From Solirubrobacter sp035555675 (lineage in GTDB: Bacteria; Actinomycetota; Thermoleophilia; Solirubrobacterales; Solirubrobacteraceae), in the NCBI GenBank assembly GCA_035555675.1, contig DATMGH010000147.1, forward strand, positions 1 to 64,000: a DNA stretch of 64,000 bases. Reading direction: 5' to 3'. The notes under the pieces are model-generated. The model searched no databases and was not told where the DNA came from. It saw nothing but the letters and a program-made list of their open reading frames with translations. How positions within the stretch are numbered: position 1 is the first letter of the stretch; every line of letters begins with the position of its first letter. Of the stretch, positions 55,688-63,255 are shown piece after piece. A program made the position numbers and the translations under genes.

Positions 55688-57619
55688 CTACGGATTCGTC
55701 GTGCTGAGCGTGTACGTCAGCGTCTTGGCGTACGTCCCGGTGCGCAGCGGGTCGTTGGCCCCGATCGTCTGCTCGAAGTCGATCGTCAGCGCGTCGTTGG
55801 AGACCGGGCCGTCGTACGTCTTGAGCGTCAGCGGCGAGCCGCTCAGCGGCGCGAACGCCGCCGCGCCGCTCCGGGCCTGCAGCGGCGACGCCAGCGCGAA
55901 CGCGCCGTTGACCAGGTGCCCGGGCGCGGTCGCGCTCGGGTCCACGACGGTCAGCGTCGCGTCACCGGCGGTGGAGACCACGGTGCCGGTCGTCGACGCG
56001 TCGTACGTCCGCCCGATGCCGGGCGTGAACACGTTGAACGAGGCGGCCGCGCCGAGCGACAGCGCGAGCGTCGCCGGCACGTTGCCCGTCACCGGCACGT
56101 CCGGGACCGTCGTCGACGCGAAGAACGCCGTCGGCGTCATCGCCGGCTTGCCGACGCCGTGCAGCCACTGCTGGAAGTAGATGTCGAGCTTGGCCACGTT
56201 GGCGGGCACGAACCCGGCGACCTCGGCGGCGACCTGCTTGTTGAGCGCGATGAACGCGGCCTCGTCGGCGTAGCCGTGCTGGTAGTTCGTCGTCCAGCGC
56301 TTGATCATCGCCTGGAACGCCGGCTCGCCGAGGATCTGACGCAGGCCCTCGATCATCATCGCCGGGCGCGTGTAGGCCGGCCACGTGTCGAACAGGTTCG
56401 AGGCGTTCGGCAGCTCGGCCGGCGGGATGTTCCAGCGCGACGGCTGCGAGGTCGAGTTGTAGTTGTTGGTGAACTGCTGCGCCGGCGTCGCGCCGTTGTT
56501 GAACTTGTTGGCCCAGTTCCAGGACGACCAGGTCGCCCAGCCCTCGTTGAGCCAGATGTCGCCCCACTGCTTGAGCGAGACGCTGTTGCCGAACCACTGG
56601 TGGGCGATCTCGTGCGCCAGCGTGTTGACGCTGATCGACGCCGACGGGAAGTGGATCTTGGTCTGGACCTCGAGCACGTAGCCGAGCGAGGACGGCAGCC
56701 GGTCGGCGACCGCGCCGATCGAGTCGAACGGGTACGGCGAGCCGTTGTAGTCCGACAGGAACTTGACGATCTGGTCCTCGCGCGCCGCGGCGGTGTTGAG
56801 GCTGTTCTTCTGCGTCGCGGTGAACGTGCTCTCCCACGCGTTGTAGAGCAGCAGCGGGTTGCCGCTGAAGCCGCGCGCCGTGGCGCCCGTCGCCTCGCTG
56901 AAGTCGAACACGCCGACCGTCGCGGTCGTCAGGTACGTGGCGGTCGGGTACCCGTCGTGCCAGTTCCAGGTGACGGTGCCATCGCCGTTGTCGACCTTCG
57001 ACGCGAGCTCGCCGTTGCCGAGCGCGGTGTGCGTCGCCGGGACCGTGATGTGGAAGTCGTAGGTCGCCTTGTCGGCCGGGTGGTTGTTGTTCGGGAACCA
57101 GGTCATCGCGCCCATCGGCTCGTTGACCACGAACGACCCGTCGGTCGTCCGGATCCAGCCCTCGAAGGACTCGTCCGGGTCCTCCATCGCGGTCGGCGTA
57201 CCCGTGTAGTTGACGACCAGGTGGAACACGCGCTTGTTCGCGATGCCGGCCGCCGGCGTGACGATCAGCTTGTTCTTGTACGCGGCGTCGTCGTTCTCGC
57301 GGCGGACGGTCGCGGGGACGCCGTCGATCGTCACGTCGCCGACGTTGAGGCCGCGCAGGTCGAGCGAGAACTCGGACAGGTTCTGCGTCGCCTTGATCGT
57401 CAGGTCGGCCTTGGTGCCGGCCTGGAAGACGTTCGTCGCCGGGTCGTAGGAGAACGTGAGATCGTAGTTCTGCACGTCATAACCGGTGTTGCCGATGTTC
57501 GGCAGCAGCCGGTCGCCAAGGCTGCGCCCCCCGGGCGAGTACGTCTGCGCGCTCGCCGTCGAGCTGAGCGCCAAGCTGACGAAGATGCCCCCGATGGCGG
57601 CCCAAGACCGACCTCGCAT
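55688..57619 (-). CDS. secreted M1 family aminopeptidase with C-terminal WxL-like domain
   Basis: A 643-aa exported zinc peptidase. After a signal peptide (SWAAIGGIFVSLALSSTASA) come the M1 N-domain and the thermolysin-like domain, with HEIAHQWFGN (~327) and the third ligand in WLNEGWATW (~352), followed by YTRPAMMIEGLRQILG. The exopeptidase GxMEN-type motif appears as EPMGAMTWF. The helical ERAP-type C-domain is short, and the last ~130 residues form a beta domain (NVPATLALSLG ... ASPLQARSG ... TYTLSTTNP) of the kind used for surface association. The same domain family appears alone at 39213-39725. About 280 bp of mostly AT-richer DNA lie upstream. Confidence 0.85.
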   Translation of the reverse strand: MRGRSWAAIGGIFVSLALSSTASAQTYSPGGRSLGDRLLPNIGNTGYDVQNYDLTFSYDPATNVFQAGTKADLTIKATQNLSEFSLDLRGLNVGDVTIDGVPATVRRENDDAAYKNKLIVTPAAGIANKRVFHLVVNYTGTPTAMEDPDESFEGWIRTTDGSFVVNEPMGAMTWFPNNNHPADKATYDFHITVPATHTALGNGELASKVDNGDGTVTWNWHDGYPTATYLTTATVGVFDFSEATGATARGFSGNPLLLYNAWESTFTATQKNSLNTAAAREDQIVKFLSDYNGSPYPFDSIGAVADRLPSSLGYVLEVQTKIHFPSASISVNTLAHEIAHQWFGNSVSLKQWGDIWLNEGWATWSSWNWANKFNNGATPAQQFTNNYNSTSQPSRWNIPPAELPNASNLFDTWPAYTRPAMMIEGLRQILGEPAFQAMIKRWTTNYQHGYADEAAFIALNKQVAAEVAGFVPANVAKLDIYFQQWLHGVGKPAMTPTAFFASTTVPDVPVTGNVPATLALSLGAAASFNVFTPGIGRTYDASTTGTVVSTAGDATLTVVDPSATAPGHLVNGAFALASPLQARSGAAAFAPLSGSPLTLKTYDGPVSNDALTIDFEQTIGANDPLRTGTYAKTLTYTLSTTNP

Positions 57620-57900
57620 GTACGACCCCTCTGCTTCGCGGCGCGCGGCGATCCGTACCGCACACCTCTTTCACGCGAACCTATCGTGCGTGTCAGACGA
57701 GAGCAAGATTGGTTTCTGATGAGAAGTCTCAACGTTTGAGACGAACAAGCTATCACTGACCGGCGAACTCGATATTGGACCGATCACCCGGCGCACCGTA
57801 GAGTCCTTGACGACGACTTGGTGGCTCCCCACCTCGCAGCGGTCCCGGTTACATATCTCTCCTCCCTGGGGCCGAGGCGACGTCAATTGCGCGCTGGCCC

Positions 57901-58803
57901 TCACCGACCTCTCTCTCCTTCGGTGGGGGCCGCCGCGCGTGCCTGCGTCAGGAACCGGCGCAGCACCGGCGAGTCGTCGGCCGCGCGCCACGCCATCGCC
58001 AGCCGGACCGCCGGCGGACCCCCGGTCAACGGCCGGTAGGTCACCCCGTGGCGCTCCAGCGCGCGCACGGACTCCGGCACCAGCGAGAGGCCCACGCCCG
58101 CGGCGACGAGCCCGATCACGGTCTGCATCTCCGCCACCTCCTGCGTGACCAGCTCCTCCCCGCCGAGCTCGGCCAGCGCGCCCGCCAGTGCCGCGCGCAG
58201 GCCGGGCGAGCCGCCGTGGGTCAGCAGCACGAGCGACTCCCCCGCGAGGTCGCGCAGGCTCACCAGCGGCCGCTGGGCGAGCGCGTGCGTGTCCGGCAAC
58301 GCGACCACGATCTGCTCCTCGAGCACGGTCTCGAACTGCAGCCCGGGCCGGCGGCCCGGCGTGCGCAGGAAGCCGACGTCCAGGCGCCCGTCCTCGAGCT
58401 GGCGCAGCTGCTCGGTCGTGCCCAGCTCGTGAAGGCGCAGCGCGATGTCCGGCGCGCGGTCGCGGAACGCCCGCAGCAGCTCGGGCACGAACGAGTACAT
58501 CGCGCTGCCCACGAAGCCGACCGCGAGCCGCCCGACCTCCCCGCGCTGGACGCGCCGGGCCTGGCGGGCCGCATCTTCGACCGACGCGAGGATGTCGCGC
58601 GCGCGCACGAGGAAGACCGAGCCGGCCGCGGTCAGCTCCACGCGGCGCTGGTTGCGGACCAGCAGCTGAGCGCCGACCTCCTCCTCGAGCTGGCGGATCT
58701 GCTGGCTCAGCGGGGGCTGGGACATGTGCAGCCGCTCCGCGGCGCGGCGGAAGTGCAGCTCTTCGGCGACGGCGATGAAGTAGCGCAGGTGGCGGAGCTC
58801 CAT
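57901..58803 (-). CDS. LysR family transcriptional regulator
   Basis: A 300-aa LysR protein. The N-terminal HTH is MELRHLRYFIAVAEELHFRR followed by AAERLHMSQPPLSQQIRQLE (~21-40) and the linker helix FLVRARDILASVEDAARQAR. The C-terminal periplasmic-binding-like effector domain starts ~90 (RLAVGFVGSAMY) and includes GVGLSLVPESV (~245). It resembles the aromatic-responsive BenM/CatM-like branch in its MSQPPLSQQIRQLE motif. It starts at ATG 58803, 12 bp from the divergent S4 gene; the pta-ackA unit follows in that direction. Target genes unknown. Confidence 0.88.
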   Translation of the reverse strand: MELRHLRYFIAVAEELHFRRAAERLHMSQPPLSQQIRQLEEEVGAQLLVRNQRRVELTAAGSVFLVRARDILASVEDAARQARRVQRGEVGRLAVGFVGSAMYSFVPELLRAFRDRAPDIALRLHELGTTEQLRQLEDGRLDVGFLRTPGRRPGLQFETVLEEQIVVALPDTHALAQRPLVSLRDLAGESLVLLTHGGSPGLRAALAGALAELGGEELVTQEVAEMQTVIGLVAAGVGLSLVPESVRALERHGVTYRPLTGGPPAVRLAMAWRAADDSPVLRRFLTQARAAAPTEGERGR

Positions 58804-58815
58804 GGGCCCGCCATC

Positions 58816-59034
58816 ATGGTGGCCGACATGGACGAGTTCCACGCACGCGACGGGATGATCCGGCTCGGCCAGCTGCTCAAGGCGGCCGGCCTGGTCGAGA
58901 CGGGAGGCGAGGCCAAGCTCGTGCTGGCCGAGGGCGAGGTGACGGTCAACGGCGCGCCCGAGAGCCGCCGCGGGCGCCAGCTGCACCCGGGCGATGAAGT
59001 CACGCTCGGTGACGCGTCCGTGCGCGTCACCTGA
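58816..59034 (+). CDS. S4-domain RNA-binding protein (YbcJ/YaaA-like)
   Basis: A 72-aa protein that is essentially one S4 RNA-binding domain: RLGQLLKAAGLVETGGEAK (~16-34), then VLAEGEVTVNGAPESRRGRQ (~36-55) and GDEVTL. This matches the small YbcJ/YaaA group thought to bind structured RNA. ATG 58816 keeps a short acidic N-terminus; ATG 58828 is possible. It is followed after 12 bp by pta, so it may be the first gene of the pta-ackA unit. Function in this context is unknown. Confidence 0.8.
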   Translation: MVADMDEFHARDGMIRLGQLLKAAGLVETGGEAKLVLAEGEVTVNGAPESRRGRQLHPGDEVTLGDASVRVT

Positions 59035-59046
59035 GACCCTGGGGCC

Positions 59047-61047
59047 ATGACTCCCGGCGTGTACGTGGCGGGCTGCGAGCCCGCGACCGGAAAGTCGGCG
59101 GTCGCGCTCGGCGTCCAGCAGCTGCTCGCTCGGCGGGTCGAGCGGCTCGGCGTCTTCCGGCCGGTCGTCAGCGACCCCGAGCACGACGCGCTGCTCGACC
59201 TGCTGGGCGCGGAGCACGCGTCCTGGGGCGTCGGCTACGCCGAGGTCCGCGCGGACGAGGCCCACGCGCTCGAGGAGATCGTCGCCCGCTACCGCGCGCT
59301 GGCGGCGCGCTGCGACGGCGTCCTGGTCGTCGGGACCGACTTCGCCGGCACCGCGAGCGAGCTGGCGTTCAACGCGCGCGTCGCGCTCAACCTGGCGCTG
59401 CCCGCGCTGCTGGTGGTGAGCGGGCACGACCGCACGGTCGAGGAGGTCAAGACCGCGATCTCGGTCTCGCTGACCACCTGGCGGCGCTGGGGGCCGGACG
59501 TCGTCGCCGTGGTCGCGAACCGCGTGCGGCCGGACGACCTGGCCGCGGTCGCCGGCCGCGACGTCTACGCCCTGCCCGAGGTCGAGCTGCTGATGGCGCC
59601 GACCGTCGGCCAGGTCGCGGCCGCCTGCCACGGCGAGGTGATCGCGGGCGAGGAGGCGCTGCTCAGCCGCGAGGCGCTGCACCTGACGGTCGCCGCGATG
59701 ACGCTCCCGAACCTGATGTCGCGGATCGACGACGGCGCGGTGCTGATCACGCCCGGCGACCGCGCCGACGTACTGCTGGCCACGATGTTCGCGCACGCGT
59801 CGACGGCGCTGCCCTCCCCCGCCGGCATCGTGCTGACCGGCGGGCTGCGGCCGCCGCCGGAGATCCTGACCGCGCTCGGGAGCTTCGGCGGCGTGATCCC
59901 GGTCGTGCTGACCGAGCACGACACGTACGAGACGGTCACGCTCGCGAGCGCCCGCGAGGGCGCGATCACGCGCGCCGTGCCGCGCAAGATCAACAAGGCC
60001 CTGGCGCTGTTCGAGACGCACGTGGACGGCGAGGCGCTGCTGGACCGGATCGACGTCGCGCGCTCGGACGTCGTGACGCCGCTGATGTTCGAGTACACGC
60101 TGCTCGACCGCGCGCGGGCGCAGCCGCGCCACATCGTGCTGCCGGAGGGCACCGACGAGCGCGTGCTGCGCGCGGCCGACATCCTGCTGCGCCGGCGCGT
60201 CGTTGAGCTGACGCTGCTCGGGCGCCCGGAGGCCGTGCACGGCGCCGCCGGCCGGCTCGGGCTCGACCTCGACGGCGCCCACGTGGTCGACCCCACCGAG
60301 GCGGCGCTGGTCGAGCGCTTCGCCGCCGAGTACGCGACGCGGCGCGCGCACAAGGGCGTGACCGTCGACCAGGCGCGCGACGTGGTCTCCGACGTGTCGT
60401 ACTTCGGCACGCTGATGGTCGCGCTCGGCATGGTCGACGGGATGGTCTCGGGCGCGACGCACACGACCGCGGAGACGATCCGCCCCGCGTTCGAGCTGAT
60501 CAAGACGCAGCCGGGCGTCTCGATCGTCTCGTCGGTGTTCTTGATGTGCCTGGCCGACCGCGTGCTGGTCTACGGCGACTGCGCGGTCAACCCGGACCCG
60601 ACGGCCGAGCAGCTGGCGGACATCGCGGTGTCCTCGGCGGCGACCGCGGCGCGGTTCGGGATCCAGCCGCGGGTGGCGATGCTGTCCTACTCGACGGGCG
60701 CGTCGGGCACCGGCGAGGACGTCGAGCGCGTGCGGGCGGCGACCGAGCTCGTGCGCTCCCGCGGGCTCTCGGTCGAGGGGCCGATCCAGTACGACGCGGC
60801 GGTCGACGCCTCGGTCGCGCGCACGAAGCTGCCGGGCAGCGACGTCGCGGGGCGCGCGACGGTGTTCATCTTCCCCGACCTCAACACCGGCAACAACACC
60901 TACAAGGCGGTCCAGCGCAGCGCGGGCGCGGTCGCGATCGGACCGGTCCTGCAGGGGCTCAACAAGCCGGTCAACGACCTCTCGCGCGGCGCGACCGTGC
61001 ACGACATCGTCAACACGGTCGCGATCACGGCCATCCAGGCGGCATGA
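59047..61047 (+). CDS. pta: phosphate acetyltransferase
   Basis: A 666-aa enzyme converting acetyl-CoA and phosphate to acetyl phosphate. The N-terminal ~200 residues form a P-loop/BioD-like domain (VAGCEPATGKSAVALG at ~8), a DRTGG domain follows (~210-320), and the catalytic PTA domain starts ~345 with PRHIVLPEGTDERVLRAADI. It includes GMVDGMVSGATHTTAET (~460), AMLSYSTGASGTGEDVER (~545) and IFPDLNTGNNTYKAVQRSAG (~612). This is the long actinobacterial/enterobacterial type (~700 aa). Its ATG 59047 follows the S4 gene, and its stop shares ATGA with ackA. Together they run overflow acetate formation or acetate assimilation. Confidence 0.93.
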   Translation: MTPGVYVAGCEPATGKSAVALGVQQLLARRVERLGVFRPVVSDPEHDALLDLLGAEHASWGVGYAEVRADEAHALEEIVARYRALAARCDGVLVVGTDFAGTASELAFNARVALNLALPALLVVSGHDRTVEEVKTAISVSLTTWRRWGPDVVAVVANRVRPDDLAAVAGRDVYALPEVELLMAPTVGQVAAACHGEVIAGEEALLSREALHLTVAAMTLPNLMSRIDDGAVLITPGDRADVLLATMFAHASTALPSPAGIVLTGGLRPPPEILTALGSFGGVIPVVLTEHDTYETVTLASAREGAITRAVPRKINKALALFETHVDGEALLDRIDVARSDVVTPLMFEYTLLDRARAQPRHIVLPEGTDERVLRAADILLRRRVVELTLLGRPEAVHGAAGRLGLDLDGAHVVDPTEAALVERFAAEYATRRAHKGVTVDQARDVVSDVSYFGTLMVALGMVDGMVSGATHTTAETIRPAFELIKTQPGVSIVSSVFLMCLADRVLVYGDCAVNPDPTAEQLADIAVSSAATAARFGIQPRVAMLSYSTGASGTGEDVERVRAATELVRSRGLSVEGPIQYDAAVDASVARTKLPGSDVAGRATVFIFPDLNTGNNTYKAVQRSAGAVAIGPVLQGLNKPVNDLSRGATVHDIVNTVAITAIQAA

Positions 61048-62114
61048 AGGTCTTCGTCGTCAACTGCGGGTCCTCCTCGCTGAAGTGGTCGGTGGTCGAC
61101 GTGGCGGACGGCTCGACGCTCGGCTCCGGGACCGTCCAGCGCGTGACCGACCACGCGGCGGCGCTGCGCGACGTGCTCGCGGAGGCGCCGGTCGACGGCA
61201 TTGGGGCGGTTGCGCACCGCGTCGTCCACGGCGGCGAGCGGTTCTCGGCGCCGGCGCTGATCAACGACTCCGTGCTGGCGGCGATCAAGGACCTGGCGGT
61301 GCTCGCGCCGCTGCACAACCCGGCGAACGCGCTCGGGATCGAGATCGCGCAGCGCGCGTTCCCGTCGGTGCCGCACGTCGCGATCTTCGACACCGCGTTC
61401 CACGCCACGCTGCCGCCGCGCGCGTACACGTACGCCGTCCCGCGCGCGTGGGGCGTGCGCCGGTACGGGTTCCACGGCACGTCGCACGCCTACGTCTCGC
61501 GGCGCGCGCTCGCGCTGCTGGGCGACCCGGAGGCGTCCGTGATCGTGCTGCACCTCGGCAACGGCGCCAGCGCCAGCGCCGTCGCGGCCGGGCGCAGCGT
61601 CGACACGTCGATGGGGCTGACGCCGCTCGAAGGGCTGGTGATGGGGACGCGCTCGGGCGACGTCGACCCGGCGCTCGTGCTGCACGTGCGCCGCACGCGC
61701 AACCTCTCGACGGACGAGATCGACGCGGTGCTGAACTCCCGCTCGGGGCTGCTGGCGCTGGCCGGCGACCACGACCTGCGCGAAGTGCACCGGCGGATCG
61801 CCGGCGGCGACGAGGCCGCGGCGCTCGCGCTCGACGTCTACTGCTACCGGGTGCGCAAGTACGTCGGCGCGTACCTGGCGGCGCTGGGCGGCGCGGACGC
61901 GATCGCGTTCACCGCGGGGGTGGGCGAGAACGATCCGGTGGTGCGCGCGCGGTCGCTGTCCGGGTTGGAGCGGCTGGGCATCGAGCTCGACGAGGCGCGC
62001 AACGCCCGCGGCGAGACGGTGATCTCGGCCGATGCCTCGGCGGTGGCGGTGTACGTCATCCCGACCAACGAGGAGCTCGAGATGGCCGAGCAGGCCGCGA
62101 GCCTCGTCGGGTAG
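61044..62114 (+). CDS. ackA: acetate kinase
   Basis: A 356-aa ASKHA-fold kinase making ATP and acetate from acetyl phosphate, or the reverse. The first phosphate motif is VVNCGSSSLKWSV (~4-16), acetate kinase signature 1. RRYGFHGTSHAYV (~140) has the catalytic His region, LHLGNGASASAVAAGRSVDT (~170) is signature 2, and AFTAGVGENDPVVRA (~290) is the adenosine strand. It is slightly shorter than the ~400-aa norm because of compact loops between the first motif and the Arg of AHRVVHGG. The ATG 61044 overlaps the pta stop by ATGA, so both are made from one message. A cupredoxin gene follows after an inverted repeat. Confidence 0.93.
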   Translation: MKVFVVNCGSSSLKWSVVDVADGSTLGSGTVQRVTDHAAALRDVLAEAPVDGIGAVAHRVVHGGERFSAPALINDSVLAAIKDLAVLAPLHNPANALGIEIAQRAFPSVPHVAIFDTAFHATLPPRAYTYAVPRAWGVRRYGFHGTSHAYVSRRALALLGDPEASVIVLHLGNGASASAVAAGRSVDTSMGLTPLEGLVMGTRSGDVDPALVLHVRRTRNLSTDEIDAVLNSRSGLLALAGDHDLREVHRRIAGGDEAAALALDVYCYRVRKYVGAYLAALGGADAIAFTAGVGENDPVVRARSLSGLERLGIELDEARNARGETVISADASAVAVYVIPTNEELEMAEQAASLVG

Positions 62115-62139
62115 CTTGCCTTGACTCGTCAAGCTACCC
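62109..62139. promoter_or_regulatory. nested inverted repeats between ackA and the cupredoxin gene
   Basis: GGGTAGCTTG and its exact complement CAAGCTACCC flank an 11-base loop, and TTGAC-TC-GTCAA (62121-62132) nests inside. The structure overlaps the ackA stop and ends 7 bp before the cupredoxin ATG. It may be an ackA terminator, an operator or an attenuator; the absence of a U-tract favours a regulatory site. Confidence 0.45.
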
Positions 62140-62146
62140 TTACAAC

Positions 62147-63244
62147 ATGATCCTCCGTGTCAGCCTGGCCGGCGGGGCGGCGTTCGCCGCGCTCGCGACG
62201 GCCGCCGGCGCCCAGCCGCCCGCGTCCGCGAACGTCGCGGTGATCGACAACGCGTACGCCCCCGCGAGCTCGACGGTCGCGCTCGGCGGGACCGTGCGGT
62301 TCGCCTACGACGACGGCGAGGAGTCGCACAACGTGCACTTCGAGCAGGCCGGGCCGGCGTGCACGCAGGTCACCGGCAGCGCGCCGGGCGCGGCCGGCCG
62401 CGTGCTCCCGAAGCCGTCGGAGGCGCCGGGCTGGAGCGTCGACTGCCGCTTCGCAGCGCCCGGGATCTACACGTTCTATTGCGACGACCACGTCGAGATG
62501 ACGGGCAAGGTCACGGTCGCCAACGCGGACGGCTCGCTGCCGGTCGTGGCGACGCCGACGCCGACCGCGACCCCGCGCGCGACGGCCACGCCCGCTCCGA
62601 GCGGCGGTGGTGGCGGCGGCGCCGGCGGCGGTGGCGGGACCACGGCCGGTCCCGGTCCGGGCGCGACCGCCGCGAAGCTGACGATCGCCGCCGCCCAGCG
62701 CGGGTCGGCGGTGACCGCGTCCGTGACCGGCGGGTCGGCGAAGACGACCGTGCGCGTCGAGGCGCTCGCCCGCCGCACCGACCTGCGCGTGAAGGGCAAG
62801 GCGAAGCTGGTGCGGGTGGGCCGCGTGAGCCGCACCGTCGCCGCCGGCGCGACCGTGAAGGTGAAGGTCGCCGTGAACGCCAAGGCGAAGGCCGCGCTCA
62901 AGCGCCGCGGCAAGCTCAAGCTGACCGTGCGGGCGACGCTCGACGACACGACGACCACGCGCACGGTCACGCTGCGCGCGGCGGCCAGGGCCCGGGTCGC
63001 CCAGAAGGCGACGACGGTATCCGTCGCCGACAACACGTTCTCCCCGAAGACGGTCACGATCGCGCGCGGCGGCACCGTCACCTGGCGCTGGACGGGCAAG
63101 AAGGCGCATAACGTGGTCGGGCCCGGGTTCGCGAGCCGGCTGCAGAAGAGCGGCACCTATCGGCGCAAGCTCACCAAGAAGGGCACGATCAGCTACCGCT
63201 GCACGCTGCACCGCGGGATGGAGGGCAAGATCCGCGTCAAGTAG
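62147..63244 (+). CDS. secreted double cupredoxin-like copper protein
   Basis: A 365-aa exported protein. A signal peptide (RVSLAGGAAFAALATAAGAQ) precedes a first blue-copper domain (~28-125) with ESHNVHFEQ (His ligand) and PGIYTFYCDDHVEMTGKV (Cys-x-x-His-x-x-Met ligand loop). A Pro/Thr then Gly-rich linker (~135-165) and a basic repeat-like middle domain (~170-285) follow. A second cupredoxin (~290-365) has KKAHNVVGPGF (His) and TISYRCTLHRGMEGKI (Cys, His, Met). Both copper sites look complete. It probably carries electrons or stores copper outside the membrane. Start ATG 62147, 32 bp after ackA. Confidence 0.82.
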   Translation: MILRVSLAGGAAFAALATAAGAQPPASANVAVIDNAYAPASSTVALGGTVRFAYDDGEESHNVHFEQAGPACTQVTGSAPGAAGRVLPKPSEAPGWSVDCRFAAPGIYTFYCDDHVEMTGKVTVANADGSLPVVATPTPTATPRATATPAPSGGGGGGAGGGGGTTAGPGPGATAAKLTIAAAQRGSAVTASVTGGSAKTTVRVEALARRTDLRVKGKAKLVRVGRVSRTVAAGATVKVKVAVNAKAKAALKRRGKLKLTVRATLDDTTTTRTVTLRAAARARVAQKATTVSVADNTFSPKTVTIARGGTVTWRWTGKKAHNVVGPGFASRLQKSGTYRRKLTKKGTISYRCTLHRGMEGKIRVK

Positions 63245-63255
63245 CCTGGCGCCGC

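Noticed and set aside
57901..61002. 1033-aa open frame extending the LysR gene leftward from inside pta
   Set aside because: The upstream 730 residues are antisense to pta and are Arg/His/Asp-rich noise; the LysR N-terminus begins cleanly at ATG 58803.
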